This document shows, piece after piece, positions 36,722 to 45,895 of a stretch of 64,000 nucleotides of DNA; positions within the stretch are counted from its first letter, which is position 1; each line of letters starts with the position of its first letter. Under the pieces are notes generated by a model. That model saw only the letters and a list, made by a program, of their open reading frames with translations. It was not told where the DNA came from and did no database searches. Made by a program: the position numbers and the translations under genes. The stretch comes from an uncultured Pseudohongiella sp. (lineage in GTDB: Bacteria > Pseudomonadota > Gammaproteobacteria > Pseudomonadales > Pseudohongiellaceae). The stretch spans positions 62,001-126,000 of the forward strand of contig CACBCS010000002.1 of assembly GCA_902537815.1 (NCBI GenBank), read 5' to 3'.

Positions 36722-38617
36722 ATGAATAGAAAAGGGTTTGTGCGATTCACAGGTCTGTTGTCTTTTGTGAGTCTAGCCATGGCAACTTATGCCCAAGATT
36801 GGGTGAGCTATGGTGGTGACAACGGCTCTTCTAAGTACTCACCTCTCTCTGAGATTAATTCGGTTAACGCCAATCAATTGGTTATCGCTTGGGAGTGGGA
36901 GAGCATTGATAACCCAACTGTGGCTTCGAATGTCGAAACTGGCAATAGTCGAGCCGTTCCATCCGCTTACAAGGCAACCCCATTAGTTATAGATGGGAAG
37001 ATGTATGTTTCAACTTCCTTTGGTCGCATTGTGGCTTTAGATGCTTCTACTGGATCATTGCTTTGGGTATTCGACACGAAGGCGTGGGAGTCAGGTAGGC
37101 CAATGAATCTTGGCTACAACACCAGAGGTGTAGCCTACTGGGAAAGTGAGCACAAACAGCGATTATTTTTCGCCACCTATGATTCTTATTTATGGTCGAT
37201 TGATCTTGAAAGTGGCCTTCCTGATGTTGAATTCGGAGAGTCCGGCAGAGTTGATCTAACGAAAGAATTGGGGCGTGAGTTTGATCGGCAGCTCTATGGG
37301 GTTGTCTCGCCGCCACTGGTGACAAACAACAAGGTGATTGTTAATTCAGCAATCCATGATTCTCCAACCTCCATAGAGATGCCTCCCGGTGATGTGCGGG
37401 CCTTTAATCCTGAAACTGGGGAAATAGAATGGAGATTTCACACTATTCCGCAGCCGGGTGAGTACGGCAATGAAACATGGGAGGACGGTTCCTGGGAGTA
37501 CACAGGTAACACAAACTCTTGGACAATCATGAGTGCAGATGACGAGCTCGGAATTGTCTATATTCCGATAGGCACGCCTACAAATGATTGGTATGGTGGG
37601 AAGCGTCTTGGCGACAACTTATTCGCCGAGAGCCTCGTGGCGGTCAGTGCGGATTCAGGTGAACGCATTTGGCATTTTCAGACTGTCCATCATGGGTTAT
37701 GGGACTATGATTTGCCAGCTGCGCCAACGCTGGTTGATATCACAGTTGATGGTCGCCCAATTAAGGCGGTTGCTCAGATCTCTAAGCAGGGCTTTACCTA
37801 TGTGTTCGATAGAATTACGGGCGAACCTGTGTGGCCCATAGAAGAAAGATCTGTGCCTCCTAGTTCAGTTCCGGGTGAAATAGCCTCACCGACACAACCA
37901 TTTCCGAAGAAGCCGGCGCCCTTTGAGCCTCAGGGTATAAGTGACGCGACATTGATTGATTACACCCCGGCGTTGCGGCAGGAAGCTTTACAGATAATTG
38001 AAGAATTTGATTACGGTCCGCTGTTCACACCGCCAACTCTTCGGGGGACCATACAGTTTCCGGGATGGGGCGGAGGTGCTGAGTGGCATGGCGCGGCGTT
38101 TGATCCAGACACCGGTATGTACTACATCCCTTCGGCCTCGGTACCTATCGTGGTTCAGCTTAGAGAGGCGAGACGGCAGCGTGAGTCGCTCGGATACGTT
38201 CGCGGCGGTGCAATGTCAGTGGGCGGACCGCAGGGCTTACCCTTAACCAAGCCGCCGTACAGTCGCATAACCGCGATTGATCTCAACAGTGGAGAGCATG
38301 AGTGGATGATTCCCCATGGAGAAGGCCCGCGACAGCAAATCATCGATATGGGTATTTTGGATCCGGGTCCCGTGGGCAGTGTAAGCCGGACGGGCCCGGT
38401 TCTTACCAAGACCCTGCTGTTCCTAGCCCAGAGTGATGGGGGCAGAAATCTGCTTCGAGCCTTTGACAAAGCAACCGGAGCTGTGGTGCACGAGGTTTCA
38501 CTCCCGCTTCCGCCAGCAGGCACGCCGATGACCTACATGGTGAATGGTAAACAATTCATCAGCATTGCTGTCGGCGGGGGTCAGGATTCTAGGCTCGTAA
38601 GCCTTTCTTTGCCCTAA
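36722..38617 (+). CDS. PQQ-dependent dehydrogenase (quinoprotein glucose dehydrogenase-like)
   Basis: 631 aa with signal peptide ending near MATYAQ. An eight-bladed propeller quinoprotein: DWVSYGGDNGSSKYSPL at the mature N-terminus, DASTGSLLWVFDTKAW, FHTIPQPGEYGNETW and the late segments GMYYIPSASVPI and TAIDLNSGEHEWMIPHG are typical of soluble PQQ dehydrogenases. There is no C-terminal cytochrome c domain (no CxxCH) and no N-terminal membrane helices beyond the signal, so electrons must go to a separate carrier. Substrate (alcohol or aldose) cannot be told. No pqq biosynthesis genes are in the window. Confidence 0.88.
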   Translation: MNRKGFVRFTGLLSFVSLAMATYAQDWVSYGGDNGSSKYSPLSEINSVNANQLVIAWEWESIDNPTVASNVETGNSRAVPSAYKATPLVIDGKMYVSTSFGRIVALDASTGSLLWVFDTKAWESGRPMNLGYNTRGVAYWESEHKQRLFFATYDSYLWSIDLESGLPDVEFGESGRVDLTKELGREFDRQLYGVVSPPLVTNNKVIVNSAIHDSPTSIEMPPGDVRAFNPETGEIEWRFHTIPQPGEYGNETWEDGSWEYTGNTNSWTIMSADDELGIVYIPIGTPTNDWYGGKRLGDNLFAESLVAVSADSGERIWHFQTVHHGLWDYDLPAAPTLVDITVDGRPIKAVAQISKQGFTYVFDRITGEPVWPIEERSVPPSSVPGEIASPTQPFPKKPAPFEPQGISDATLIDYTPALRQEALQIIEEFDYGPLFTPPTLRGTIQFPGWGGGAEWHGAAFDPDTGMYYIPSASVPIVVQLREARRQRESLGYVRGGAMSVGGPQGLPLTKPPYSRITAIDLNSGEHEWMIPHGEGPRQQIIDMGILDPGPVGSVSRTGPVLTKTLLFLAQSDGGRNLLRAFDKATGAVVHEVSLPLPPAGTPMTYMVNGKQFISIAVGGGQDSRLVSLSLP

Positions 38618-38648
38618 AAGCTCTGACGCAACGCGCCAGAGCTCGTGC

Positions 38649-38654
38649 TATAAT
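38649..38654 (+). promoter_or_regulatory. -10 element of the 4.5S RNA promoter
   Basis: Consensus TATAAT 7-8 bases before the RNA start. The -35 is weak (CTGACG near 38623). An AGCTCTG/CAGAGCT inverted repeat (38619-38625, 38637-38643), possibly the end hairpin of the upstream gene, overlaps the promoter spacer. Confidence 0.65.
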
Positions 38655-38661
38655 AGTCGAC

Positions 38662-38774
38662 GGTAGTTCGCGTCGGTCCCCTCGCAATGGCAGGTTATGA
38701 ACCCCGCCAGGCCCGGAAGGGAGCAACGGTAGTAGCTGAACCATGTGCCGGGGTGTGGCTGGCGCGGGCTGCCA
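38662..38774 (+). ncRNA. ffs: signal recognition particle RNA (4.5S)
   Basis: RNA component of the signal recognition particle. The universally conserved hairpin tip is present as GGCCCGGAAGGGAGCA (GGAA tetraloop with the asymmetric internal loop) near 38712-38727. The flanks GTGCCGGGGTGTGGCTGGC and the pairing of both ends (GGTAG...GCTGCC) match bacterial small SRP RNAs of about 113 nt. It lies just upstream of dnaX, the common gammaproteobacterial position. Confidence 0.93.
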
Positions 38775-38837
38775 CTTCAGTCATTTTGATTATCCATTCC
38801 GCACGCTGCCATGATGCACTGAGTAACCTCTGATTCC

Positions 38838-40646
38838 ATGAGCTATCAAGTCCTCGCCAGAAAATGGCGCCCGAAGAAGTTTGCTGAAGTCGCCGGGCAA
38901 GGCCACGTCCTGAAAACTCTGATCAATGCGCTTGATAATGAGCGTCTTCACCACGCCTATTTGTTTACGGGAACCCGAGGAGTAGGTAAGACGACGCTTG
39001 CTCGCATCTTGGCCAAATGCCTCAATTGTGAAGAGGGAGTAACCTCTGAGCCCTGTGAAATCTGTTTAACTTGCACGGAGATTAATGAGGGCCGTTTCAT
39101 TGATCTGATCGAAGTCGATGCTGCCAGCCGGACTAAGGTAGAGGACACTCGAGAGTTGCTCGATAACGTTCAGTATTCCTCAACTCGCGGTCGCTTCAAA
39201 GTTTACCTGATTGATGAAGTGCATATGCTGTCCAATCACAGTTTTAACGCGCTATTGAAGACGCTGGAAGAGCCTCCGGCTCATGTCAAGTTTCTGTTTG
39301 CTACCACAGACCCGCAGAAACTTCCGGTTACAGTACTGTCACGTTGCCTGCAGTTCAATCTCAAAAACCTGAGCCCCAAGCTCATCGTTGAATATCTTGA
39401 AACAGTTATGCGGCAGGAGCGAATCAAAAGCGACAGCGATGCTCTCTGGCAACTAGCCGCTGCGGCATCCGGCAGTATGCGGGACGCCCTGACCCTGGCC
39501 GATCAGGCGATCTCTTATTGTCAGGGTGAGATCAGTCACAGTGGCGTGATTGATATGCTCGGGGTTCCTGAACAAGCGCAGGTCTTCGAATTGCTTTCCG
39601 CAATGGCGAAGGGAGATCTCACCCTTGTTCTTTCGCTGGTGGAGACTATTTCTGACCATACGTCGGATTACTCGAACACGCTCGATTCGCTGTTATCAAC
39701 GCTGCACCGGGTAGCCATTGCACAAGCAGCTCCAAGTGCCGTTGATAACAGTTTTGGCGACAAGCAGGCTGTACTCAAGCTCGCTGCAGAATTTGCCGCC
39801 GAAGATATCCAGTTATTTTACCAACTGGGCGCTAAAGGACGGGGTGAATTGCGAAGTGGACTGGATATGCGCTCCGCATTCGAGATGCTGCTGCTACGGA
39901 TGATGATCTTTTCACCCAGCCTGGTAGATCAAAACCTCATGCCTTCTGAAGCAGGGTCAGACGACAGTAACCAGTATTCGGACCCGTTGAGTGTTGGGCA
40001 ATCTGAAACTCCGGTCGAACGACCGCTGATGGAGACTGCCGGCGGCTCAGCTGTTCCAGAGCCTGCTAACAGCGCGCAATCCCAAAAAAAAAAGACCTTA
40101 GCTGATCAGCATGAGTCTTATTCCCGAGCGCGGCAACATGCATTTACTCCGAAATCTGTCCGTAACGAAAGCGAGTCCCCGGCTGAGGGCTTGCAAGAGC
40201 CGACACAATCAGAGGTGCGCCGATCGGATTCGTTGCGAACGCTAACGCATAAAACTTGGATTGAAGTTTTTCCGTCACTGTCAGTTTCTGGCATTGTGCG
40301 TAATATTCTGGCGAACACACAATGGGAAGAGTTTAGTGAGGGTATCTTGGTGCTGAGGCTGGCAGAAGATCAAAGCGCATTGTACAGCGAGGAAATTTTA
40401 CCGAAGCTTGAGAGCGCGTTGACTCAGTACTTCTGCGAGCCAGTAAGCCTAAAGATTACAGTTGGCGTGGTTGATGTGGAAACTCCTGCGCTCAAAGCGC
40501 AGCGACTGACGAAAGAGGCGCGTCTATCTATGGTGAACGAATTTGAAACCGATACGAATGTCAGAGAACTGGTGGATCGTTTTGCAGCCACAGTAGAGAC
40601 GGGAAGTATCGTGCCGCTCAATGATGAAGGTTTAGCGTATGACTGA
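38838..40646 (+). CDS. dnaX: DNA polymerase III tau/gamma subunit
   Basis: Clamp-loader ATPase subunit. Domain I/II AAA+ module with Walker A GTRGVGKTT, a four-Cys zinc module (CLNCEEG, CEICLTC), Walker B LIDEVHML and sensor 1 region FLFATTDPQKLP; clamp-loader domain III; then the tau-specific C-terminal half. Full-length tau is 602 aa. A ten-A run at 40084-40093 followed by G forms an A AAA AAG heptamer in the correct reading phase; a -1 shift gives a stop three codons later (TGA 40103-40105) and a 422-aa gamma. Stops 1-8 bases into ybaB. Confidence 0.97.
   Translation: MSYQVLARKWRPKKFAEVAGQGHVLKTLINALDNERLHHAYLFTGTRGVGKTTLARILAKCLNCEEGVTSEPCEICLTCTEINEGRFIDLIEVDAASRTKVEDTRELLDNVQYSSTRGRFKVYLIDEVHMLSNHSFNALLKTLEEPPAHVKFLFATTDPQKLPVTVLSRCLQFNLKNLSPKLIVEYLETVMRQERIKSDSDALWQLAAAASGSMRDALTLADQAISYCQGEISHSGVIDMLGVPEQAQVFELLSAMAKGDLTLVLSLVETISDHTSDYSNTLDSLLSTLHRVAIAQAAPSAVDNSFGDKQAVLKLAAEFAAEDIQLFYQLGAKGRGELRSGLDMRSAFEMLLLRMMIFSPSLVDQNLMPSEAGSDDSNQYSDPLSVGQSETPVERPLMETAGGSAVPEPANSAQSQKKKTLADQHESYSRARQHAFTPKSVRNESESPAEGLQEPTQSEVRRSDSLRTLTHKTWIEVFPSLSVSGIVRNILANTQWEEFSEGILVLRLAEDQSALYSEEILPKLESALTQYFCEPVSLKITVGVVDVETPALKAQRLTKEARLSMVNEFETDTNVRELVDRFAATVETGSIVPLNDEGLAYD
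40088..40105 (+). promoter_or_regulatory. dnaX -1 programmed frameshift site
   Basis: Heptamer A AAA AAG at 40088-40094 with zero-frame codons AAA (40089) and AAG (40092). After the -1 shift the ribosome reads GAC CTT AGC TGA. A short GCTGATCAGC palindrome (40101-40110) follows; no upstream Shine-Dalgarno stimulator is clear. The ten-A run could equally allow transcriptional slippage. Confidence 0.75.
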
Positions 40647-40959
40647 TTTAAACGAGCTGATGAGACAGGCTCAGAAAATGCAGGATCAATTCAAGCAGGC
40701 GCAGGAAGATCTGAGCAATCTGGTGGTGGAAGGTCAATCCGGCGCGGGACTGGTAGTCATCAAGCTTAATGGTCGGCATGACGTGATCTCTGTCAGTATT
40801 GATGACTCAGCTTTAAATGAGGGAAAGGAGTTTATTGAAGATCTCATAGGAGCCGCCTTTAATGACGCTGTCCGGAAGCTCGAAGACGAAAAGAAACAGA
40901 CGATGAGTTCTATGGCCGGCGGATTCAAATTGCCGGAAGGCTTTAATTTTCCTTTCTAA
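40639..40959 (+). CDS. ybaB: YbaB/EbfC nucleoid-associated protein
   Basis: 106-aa DNA-binding protein, homodimer. Family signatures: MRQAQKMQDQFKQAQEDLSN helix, GAGLVVIKLNGRHDVISVSI strand region and LEDLIGAAFNDAVRK-like helix. The start overlaps the dnaX stop by eight bases, indicating translational coupling; recR follows after 15 bases. This dnaX-ybaB-recR order is conserved widely. Confidence 0.96.
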   Translation: MTDLNELMRQAQKMQDQFKQAQEDLSNLVVEGQSGAGLVVIKLNGRHDVISVSIDDSALNEGKEFIEDLIGAAFNDAVRKLEDEKKQTMSSMAGGFKLPEGFNFPF

Positions 40960-40974
40960 ACATCAGCGGTATTC

Positions 40975-41580
40975 ATGAACAACAGTCCACTTCTTGACCA
41001 GCTTATCGAGGCTTTTCGGTGTCTGCCCGGAGTAGGCCCAAAATCGGCTCAGCGTATGGCGTTGCACCTTCTCGAGCGCGAGAGGGAGGGCGGAAGAAAG
41101 CTCAGCACAGCGCTGGCGGAGGCTATCGAACACGTTGGCAACTGTCAGCTTTGCCGGACGTTCACTGAAGAAACCTTATGCCGGGTTTGCGCCAGTAATT
41201 CCCGAAATAAACAACAGTATTGTGTTGTGGAATCACCGGCCGATGTCTTTGCAATCGAACAGTCCGGTAGTTATCAGGGTGTTTACTTCGTCCTGATGGG
41301 GCATCTGTCTCCTATTGACGGGATCGGGCCGGAGCAGCTTGCCATTCCGAAACTGGTCCAGCAAGTTGCAGACAGCAAGACAGAGGAGGTCATTATCGCC
41401 TGTAACTCGACGGTTGAAGGGGACGCTACGGCCTATTATATTGCCGAACAGCTCAAGGGGTCTGGCGTGGTTGTTTCCAGAATTGCTCATGGCGTCCCGT
41501 TAGGTGGGGAGTTGGAGTTTGTCGATGGTGGAACCCTGTCTCATGCGTTCTCTGGCCGTATGCCAATCTCCGGTAGCTGA
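40975..41580 (+). CDS. recR: recombination mediator RecR
   Basis: Acts with RecF/RecO in loading RecA at gaps. Helix-hairpin-helix [16 protein letters not shown], four-Cys zinc finger ([18 protein letters not shown]), Toprim domain starting [14 protein letters not shown], and C-terminal Walker-B-like region ending AFSGR. 201 aa, normal length. It is two bases before the rnd start, all in one operon with dnaX and ybaB. Confidence 0.97.
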   Translation: MNNSPLLDQLIEAFRCLPGVGPKSAQRMALHLLEREREGGRKLSTALAEAIEHVGNCQLCRTFTEETLCRVCASNSRNKQQYCVVESPADVFAIEQSGSYQGVYFVLMGHLSPIDGIGPEQLAIPKLVQQVADSKTEEVIIACNSTVEGDATAYYIAEQLKGSGVVVSRIAHGVPLGGELEFVDGGTLSHAFSGRMPISGS

Positions 41581-41582
41581 AC

Positions 41583-42764
41583 ATGCTGGCGGACAACGGT
41601 CAGCGAATTGAGTATATCGAGACGCAAGCTGCGCTGGAGGACTCCTGCCGACACTGGCTTACACTCCCAGTTATTGCACTCGACACCGAGTTCATGCGCA
41701 CTAATACTTTTTATCCGAAACTTGGTTTACTGCAAGTCGCAGATGACAGTCAGTGCTATTTGATCGACCCGTTGAAAATCAGCGACTTGGGCTGTTTTAC
41801 CTCTGTTTTGACTAACCCTGGTTGCGACATCGTGTTGCACTCCGCAGGTGAGGATCTGGTCACGCTACTGGTTGCCCTTGGTCAGTTGCCTGATGTGTTT
41901 TTTGACACCCAGATTGCAAGTGCTTACGCTGGACTTGGGTTCTCGTTGAGCTATCAAGCGCTGGTTCGGGAGTTTATCGGTCGGGAACTGCCCAAAGACC
42001 AAACCCGTTCTGACTGGCTAAAGCGGCCTCTCTCAGAATCCCAGTTGAAGTATGCCGCCAATGATGTCTGTTATCTGTTGCGGATCCATCGGGAGCTGAG
42101 TTCACGCATAGATGCCAGGGGCTATCTTGGATTTCTGAGAGAAGATGTCAGATCGCAGATAGATTCCACCAAGCTCAACGAAGAATCGGATACCTGGGCG
42201 CTAAGCTACACCACTGTCAGCAACGCCTGGCGCCTGAACGACCTCGCGCTCGCCTGTTTACAGCGGCTTTGTGTTTGGCGTGAGGGGCAGGCGCGTAAAA
42301 AGAATCTCCCTCGTAGCTGGATTGCTAAAGACGCTGAGCTGCTGGCGATTTCCCAGCTCGTCCGAGAGCACCGGAAGCTGGCTGTTGGACATCTGAACGA
42401 TTGTGATGCACTGGGCAGTGCGCTCGTGAGAAGACACGGAGACAAGCTCATCAGGCTGGTCAACACGCCACCTGATTTTTCCCTCATGGACCGTTCTTTG
42501 CTTAGTCCTCCGTTGCCCGCTTCATTAAGGGGCTTGATGAAAGGATTTCGTCAGACAGTTCTGAAGCATGCGGAACAAATGGATATTTCGCCAGAGTTGC
42601 TCGCGCGAAAAAAACAGCTTGTAGCAGTCGCTCAGAAGATGCAAAGGGGCAGCGTCTTTGTCTGGCCGCCAGAGATTCAAGGGTGGCGCCGTGACAGATT
42701 GGCAACAGATTTTCTTGAAGTGGCCGGCAAGCTCGGTTTTAAAGAGGTTGCAGAGAATGGGTGA
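41583..42764 (+). CDS. rnd: ribonuclease D
   Basis: 3'-exoribonuclease for tRNA 3'-end maturation. DEDDy exonuclease: ExoI LDTEFMRTNTFYP, ExoII LHSAGEDLVTLL, ExoIII YAANDVCYLLRIH. Two HRDC domains follow (about residues 215-295 and 310-385). 393 aa. Coupled to ycgN-like gene, whose start overlaps its last eight bases. Confidence 0.95.
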   Translation: MLADNGQRIEYIETQAALEDSCRHWLTLPVIALDTEFMRTNTFYPKLGLLQVADDSQCYLIDPLKISDLGCFTSVLTNPGCDIVLHSAGEDLVTLLVALGQLPDVFFDTQIASAYAGLGFSLSYQALVREFIGRELPKDQTRSDWLKRPLSESQLKYAANDVCYLLRIHRELSSRIDARGYLGFLREDVRSQIDSTKLNEESDTWALSYTTVSNAWRLNDLALACLQRLCVWREGQARKKNLPRSWIAKDAELLAISQLVREHRKLAVGHLNDCDALGSALVRRHGDKLIRLVNTPPDFSLMDRSLLSPPLPASLRGLMKGFRQTVLKHAEQMDISPELLARKKQLVAVAQKMQRGSVFVWPPEIQGWRRDRLATDFLEVAGKLGFKEVAENG

Positions 42765-43212
42765 TAGGCGAGTAAGGCCGCAATTCTGGGAGCTCCCGAT
42801 CGAGAAACTGAACGATCGGGAATGGGAGCTACTGTGCGATCGGTGCGGTCGCTGTTGCCTGAAAAAGCTGGCAGATGAAGATACCGGCGAAATCGTCTGG
42901 ACCCGGATTATTTGTCGATATCACGAGTCTGAAACAGGCCTGTGCGGCTGTTACCCAGAGCGCAGCGAGAAGGTGCCCGATTGCATGGATGTGCGAAAAC
43001 TGACCGCTGAAGATGCGCACTGGATGCCGACAACCTGTGCTTATCGCCGCAGATTCGAGGGCCAGCCGCTTCTGGAGTGGCATCCACTGCTGACAGGCGT
43101 TGACCTCGAAATGGTTGCGGCGGGGATTACTGTCAGGGATAAGGTGCTGTCAGAGGACTTTGTGCATCCTGACGGCTATCATGAGCACATAATCAGGTGG
43201 ATTGATGCTTAG
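42757..43212 (+). CDS. YcgN-family (UPF0260) cysteine-cluster protein
   Basis: 151 aa from ATG 42757, overlapping the rnd stop. Conserved cysteines CDRCGRCCLKK, CRYHESETGLCGCYPERS, and CMDVRK, CAYRR follow the YcgN/YkgJ pattern thought to bind zinc or an Fe-S cluster. The frame is open further upstream inside rnd, but the family starts with the FWELPIEKLNDREWELLCDRC region. Biochemical function is unknown. In many gammaproteobacteria it lies next to rnd. Confidence 0.92.
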   Translation: MGDRRVRPQFWELPIEKLNDREWELLCDRCGRCCLKKLADEDTGEIVWTRIICRYHESETGLCGCYPERSEKVPDCMDVRKLTAEDAHWMPTTCAYRRRFEGQPLLEWHPLLTGVDLEMVAAGITVRDKVLSEDFVHPDGYHEHIIRWIDA

Positions 43213-43262
43213 GTGTTACATGAGAGTGTGCTGTTGTTTTGGCGTTCAGAGTTTGACGGGTT

Positions 43263-43610
43263 ATGGCTGCTGAGTCCAATTACTACGGTGTTTGGCTGGT
43301 TTATAGTCTGTCATCGCTTGTATTTCTCAGCGTTTATTGGCGCGCTACCCGCTTTCCTCGATGGCCTGTTCTCAAGCACAGTCTCCGCTGCCTGATGATT
43401 GCAGTCATTTTTACGCCTTGGTATGCGAACTCTGATGGGGACACGCTGGCGCCAGCGCTAATGGTAATTACTTTGGACGCGATCACCAGGGGGCTTGGAG
43501 AGGTGTCCAGGGCGCTAGTGCCTTTGCTTCTGGCCCTTTTGCTGGCAGAGCTGATTGCGCTGGTGCTGTTTTTCCGTGAGAGAGGGCGATCTCGCCAAAA
43601 ATCGGAATAG
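43263..43610 (+). CDS. small inner-membrane protein, conserved hypothetical
   Basis: 115 aa with about three hydrophobic segments (about 9-24, 42-55 with FTPWYAN, 83-105) and a basic C-terminal tail ending SRQKSE. The segment LKHSLRCLMIAVIFTPWYA and the DGDTLAPALMV motif look conserved-type rather than random. It lies between ycgN and moxR on the same strand. I know of no function; a companion of the MoxR/VWA pair is a position-based guess. Confidence 0.7.
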   Translation: MAAESNYYGVWLVYSLSSLVFLSVYWRATRFPRWPVLKHSLRCLMIAVIFTPWYANSDGDTLAPALMVITLDAITRGLGEVSRALVPLLLALLLAELIALVLFFRERGRSRQKSE

Positions 43611-43831
43611 TGTGAGGCCGCTGCACGCTGTCCCGCAGACTCTTGCCTGGACAGTGTCGTTAGCTCATAAGGGTGTTACAAGGTGCTAGCGGCCTTCGAA
43701 GCGCACATGGGCAAGGACATTGAAGGATAATGAAGGACAAGGGCTGACTCGGCAATCCAACGGGCCGGCTTCCTCTGTATATACTCAGGCCCCGAGCGTA
43801 CAATACGACAATCTTAACCAGGGAAAAGAGC

Positions 43832-44674
43832 ATGAACTTTACCGGAACGGACGATTATGTTGCGACTGATGAGCTGCAGCTTGCAGTAAATGCAGCAATT
43901 CAATTACAGAAGCCTCTGCTGATTAAGGGAGAGCCTGGCACAGGCAAGACGATGCTGGCAGAGCAAATTGCTAACTCACTGGATCTGCCTTTGATTCAGT
44001 GGCATATCAAGTCAACAACAAAAGCTCAGCAAGGTTTGTACGAGTATGATGCGGTGTCCAGATTGCGTGACTCTCAGCTCGGCGATGATAAAGTCCAAGA
44101 CATCTCGAATTACATCATTCAGGGAAAGATCTGGCAGGCCTTTCAATCGGAAAAGCAGGCGGTTCTGCTAATCGATGAGATTGACAAAGCAGACATAGAG
44201 TTTCCCAATGATCTTTTGTTGGAACTGGATAAGATGGAATTTTTTGTCTACGAAACCAAAGAAGTGGTCAAGGCAACTACCCGTCCGATCATCATTATTA
44301 CCAGTAACAATGAAAAAGAACTCCCGGATGCGTTTCTGAGGCGATGCTTCTTCCACTACATAGAATTCCCCGACACGGTTACGATGGAGAAAATTGTTGA
44401 AGTTCATCATCCGGGACTCAAAAAAGAATTGGTAAGCCGCGCCATGGATATCTTTTTTGAAGTCAGAAAAGTGCCCGGGCTGAAGAAAAAACCCTCAACG
44501 TCAGAACTGATCGACTGGCTTAAATTGCTGATGGCTGATGACATCCCTGCAGATATCCTGAAAGACAAAGATGCCAAAAACGCTATACCTCCACTTTATG
44601 GAGCGCTGCTCAAAAATGAGCAAGACGTGCACCTGCTTGAAAAATTGGCATTTATGCATCGGGCAAATCGTTGA
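43832..44674 (+). CDS. MoxR-family AAA+ ATPase
   Basis: 280 aa. Walker A GEPGTGKTML, Walker B VLLIDEIDKAD, sensor 1 IIITSNNEKELPDAFLRR with arginine finger, and a C-terminal lid. MoxR ATPases act as chaperones with VWA-domain partners in metal insertion or complex assembly; the partner gene here starts within its stop codon (TGATG). 221 bases upstream contain no gene. Confidence 0.93.
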   Translation: MNFTGTDDYVATDELQLAVNAAIQLQKPLLIKGEPGTGKTMLAEQIANSLDLPLIQWHIKSTTKAQQGLYEYDAVSRLRDSQLGDDKVQDISNYIIQGKIWQAFQSEKQAVLLIDEIDKADIEFPNDLLLELDKMEFFVYETKEVVKATTRPIIIITSNNEKELPDAFLRRCFFHYIEFPDTVTMEKIVEVHHPGLKKELVSRAMDIFFEVRKVPGLKKKPSTSELIDWLKLLMADDIPADILKDKDAKNAIPPLYGALLKNEQDVHLLEKLAFMHRANR

Positions 44675-45852
44675 TGCTGATTAATTTTTTTATGACCCTA
44701 AGGCAAGAGCGTCTGCCCGTTTCCTTTACGGAGCTTTTCGCCTTGCTTGACTGTCTTAAACATAATTTCGCCTTTGGTGATATCGATGAGTTCTACTATG
44801 TCGCCAGACTTTGCCTGGTGAAGGATGAAAAACACTTCGATAAGTTTGACAGGGCTTTCTCCAAGTATTTTGAACAGTTAGATCTGATTGATGATTCGTC
44901 GCTTTATCAGATACCCGAACAGTGGTTAAAAAAGCAATTTGAAAACTCGCTCAGCGACGAAGAAAAGGCGCAGATTGAGGCAATGGGTGGGCTAGAAAAA
45001 CTGCTGGAAGCCTTTCGCAAGCGAATGGAAGAGCAGGAGAAAAGGCATCAAGGGGGGAATAAATGGATCGGCACCGGAGGTACATCCCCTTTTGGCGCGT
45101 ATGGCTACAACCCTGAAGGCATTCGCATTGGTCAAGACGAAGGCAGGAACAGCAGGGCGGTCAAAGTCTGGGACAGGCGCAATTACCGCGACCTTGATGA
45201 TTCGGTTGAGATCGGGACACGCAATATCAAAATGGCTTTGCGTAGACTGCGCAAGTTCGCAAGAACAGGAGCAGATGAAGAACTGGATATGGATGATACG
45301 GTTTCTTCTACTGCGCGAAATGCCGGGATGTTGGATATCAAGATGGTTCCGGAGAGGCGGAACGCTGTTAAGGTGCTGCTTTTTTTTGACGTCGGTGGCT
45401 CCATGGATCCTCATGTGAGGATCTGTGAGGAATTATTTTCTGCCGCGAAAACAGAATTCAAACATTTAAAGTATTTTTATTTCCACAATTTCCTCTATGA
45501 CTCTGTTTGGACGAAGAGCCAGCGCCGGCACGCCGAAACGACTTCAACATTCGAGCTGATTAACACTTACACCAAGGATTACAAGGTGATCTTCGTCGGC
45601 GATGCGACGATGGGGCCTTATGAGATTACCCACGCGGGCGGCAGTATCGAGCACTACAATGAAGAGGCAGGGGCCGTCTGGTGTCAGCGAATAACGGACG
45701 CTTTCGAGCATTTTGTCTGGCTTAATCCTACGCCGAAGGAGTACTGGCAGCACAGCTACTCGATTGAGATCGTGAAAGAACTGGTTGAGGATCGAATGTT
45801 TCCGCTGTCAGTGAAGGGGCTTGAAGAAGCGATGGCGCTCTTGACCAAGTGA
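44674..45852 (+). CDS. VWA-domain protein (CoxE-like), partner of MoxR
   Basis: 392 aa from ATG 44674, overlapping the MoxR stop by one base. N-terminal helical region, a Gly-rich linker (KWIGTGGTSPFGAYGYNPEG), then a VWA domain with MIDAS start FFDVGGSMDPHV, where the canonical DxSxS reads DVGGS as usual in this family. FVGDATMGPYEI and FVWLNPTPKEYW complete the fold. No membrane helix. MoxR-VWA pairs occur in many bacteria with clients unknown; no client gene is adjacent. Confidence 0.92.
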   Translation: MLINFFMTLRQERLPVSFTELFALLDCLKHNFAFGDIDEFYYVARLCLVKDEKHFDKFDRAFSKYFEQLDLIDDSSLYQIPEQWLKKQFENSLSDEEKAQIEAMGGLEKLLEAFRKRMEEQEKRHQGGNKWIGTGGTSPFGAYGYNPEGIRIGQDEGRNSRAVKVWDRRNYRDLDDSVEIGTRNIKMALRRLRKFARTGADEELDMDDTVSSTARNAGMLDIKMVPERRNAVKVLLFFDVGGSMDPHVRICEELFSAAKTEFKHLKYFYFHNFLYDSVWTKSQRRHAETTSTFELINTYTKDYKVIFVGDATMGPYEITHAGGSIEHYNEEAGAVWCQRITDAFEHFVWLNPTPKEYWQHSYSIEIVKELVEDRMFPLSVKGLEEAMALLTK

Positions 45853-45895
45853 TCAGTGACTTATTCCCTAGCGGAATGTTACAGGCCCGAAACTT

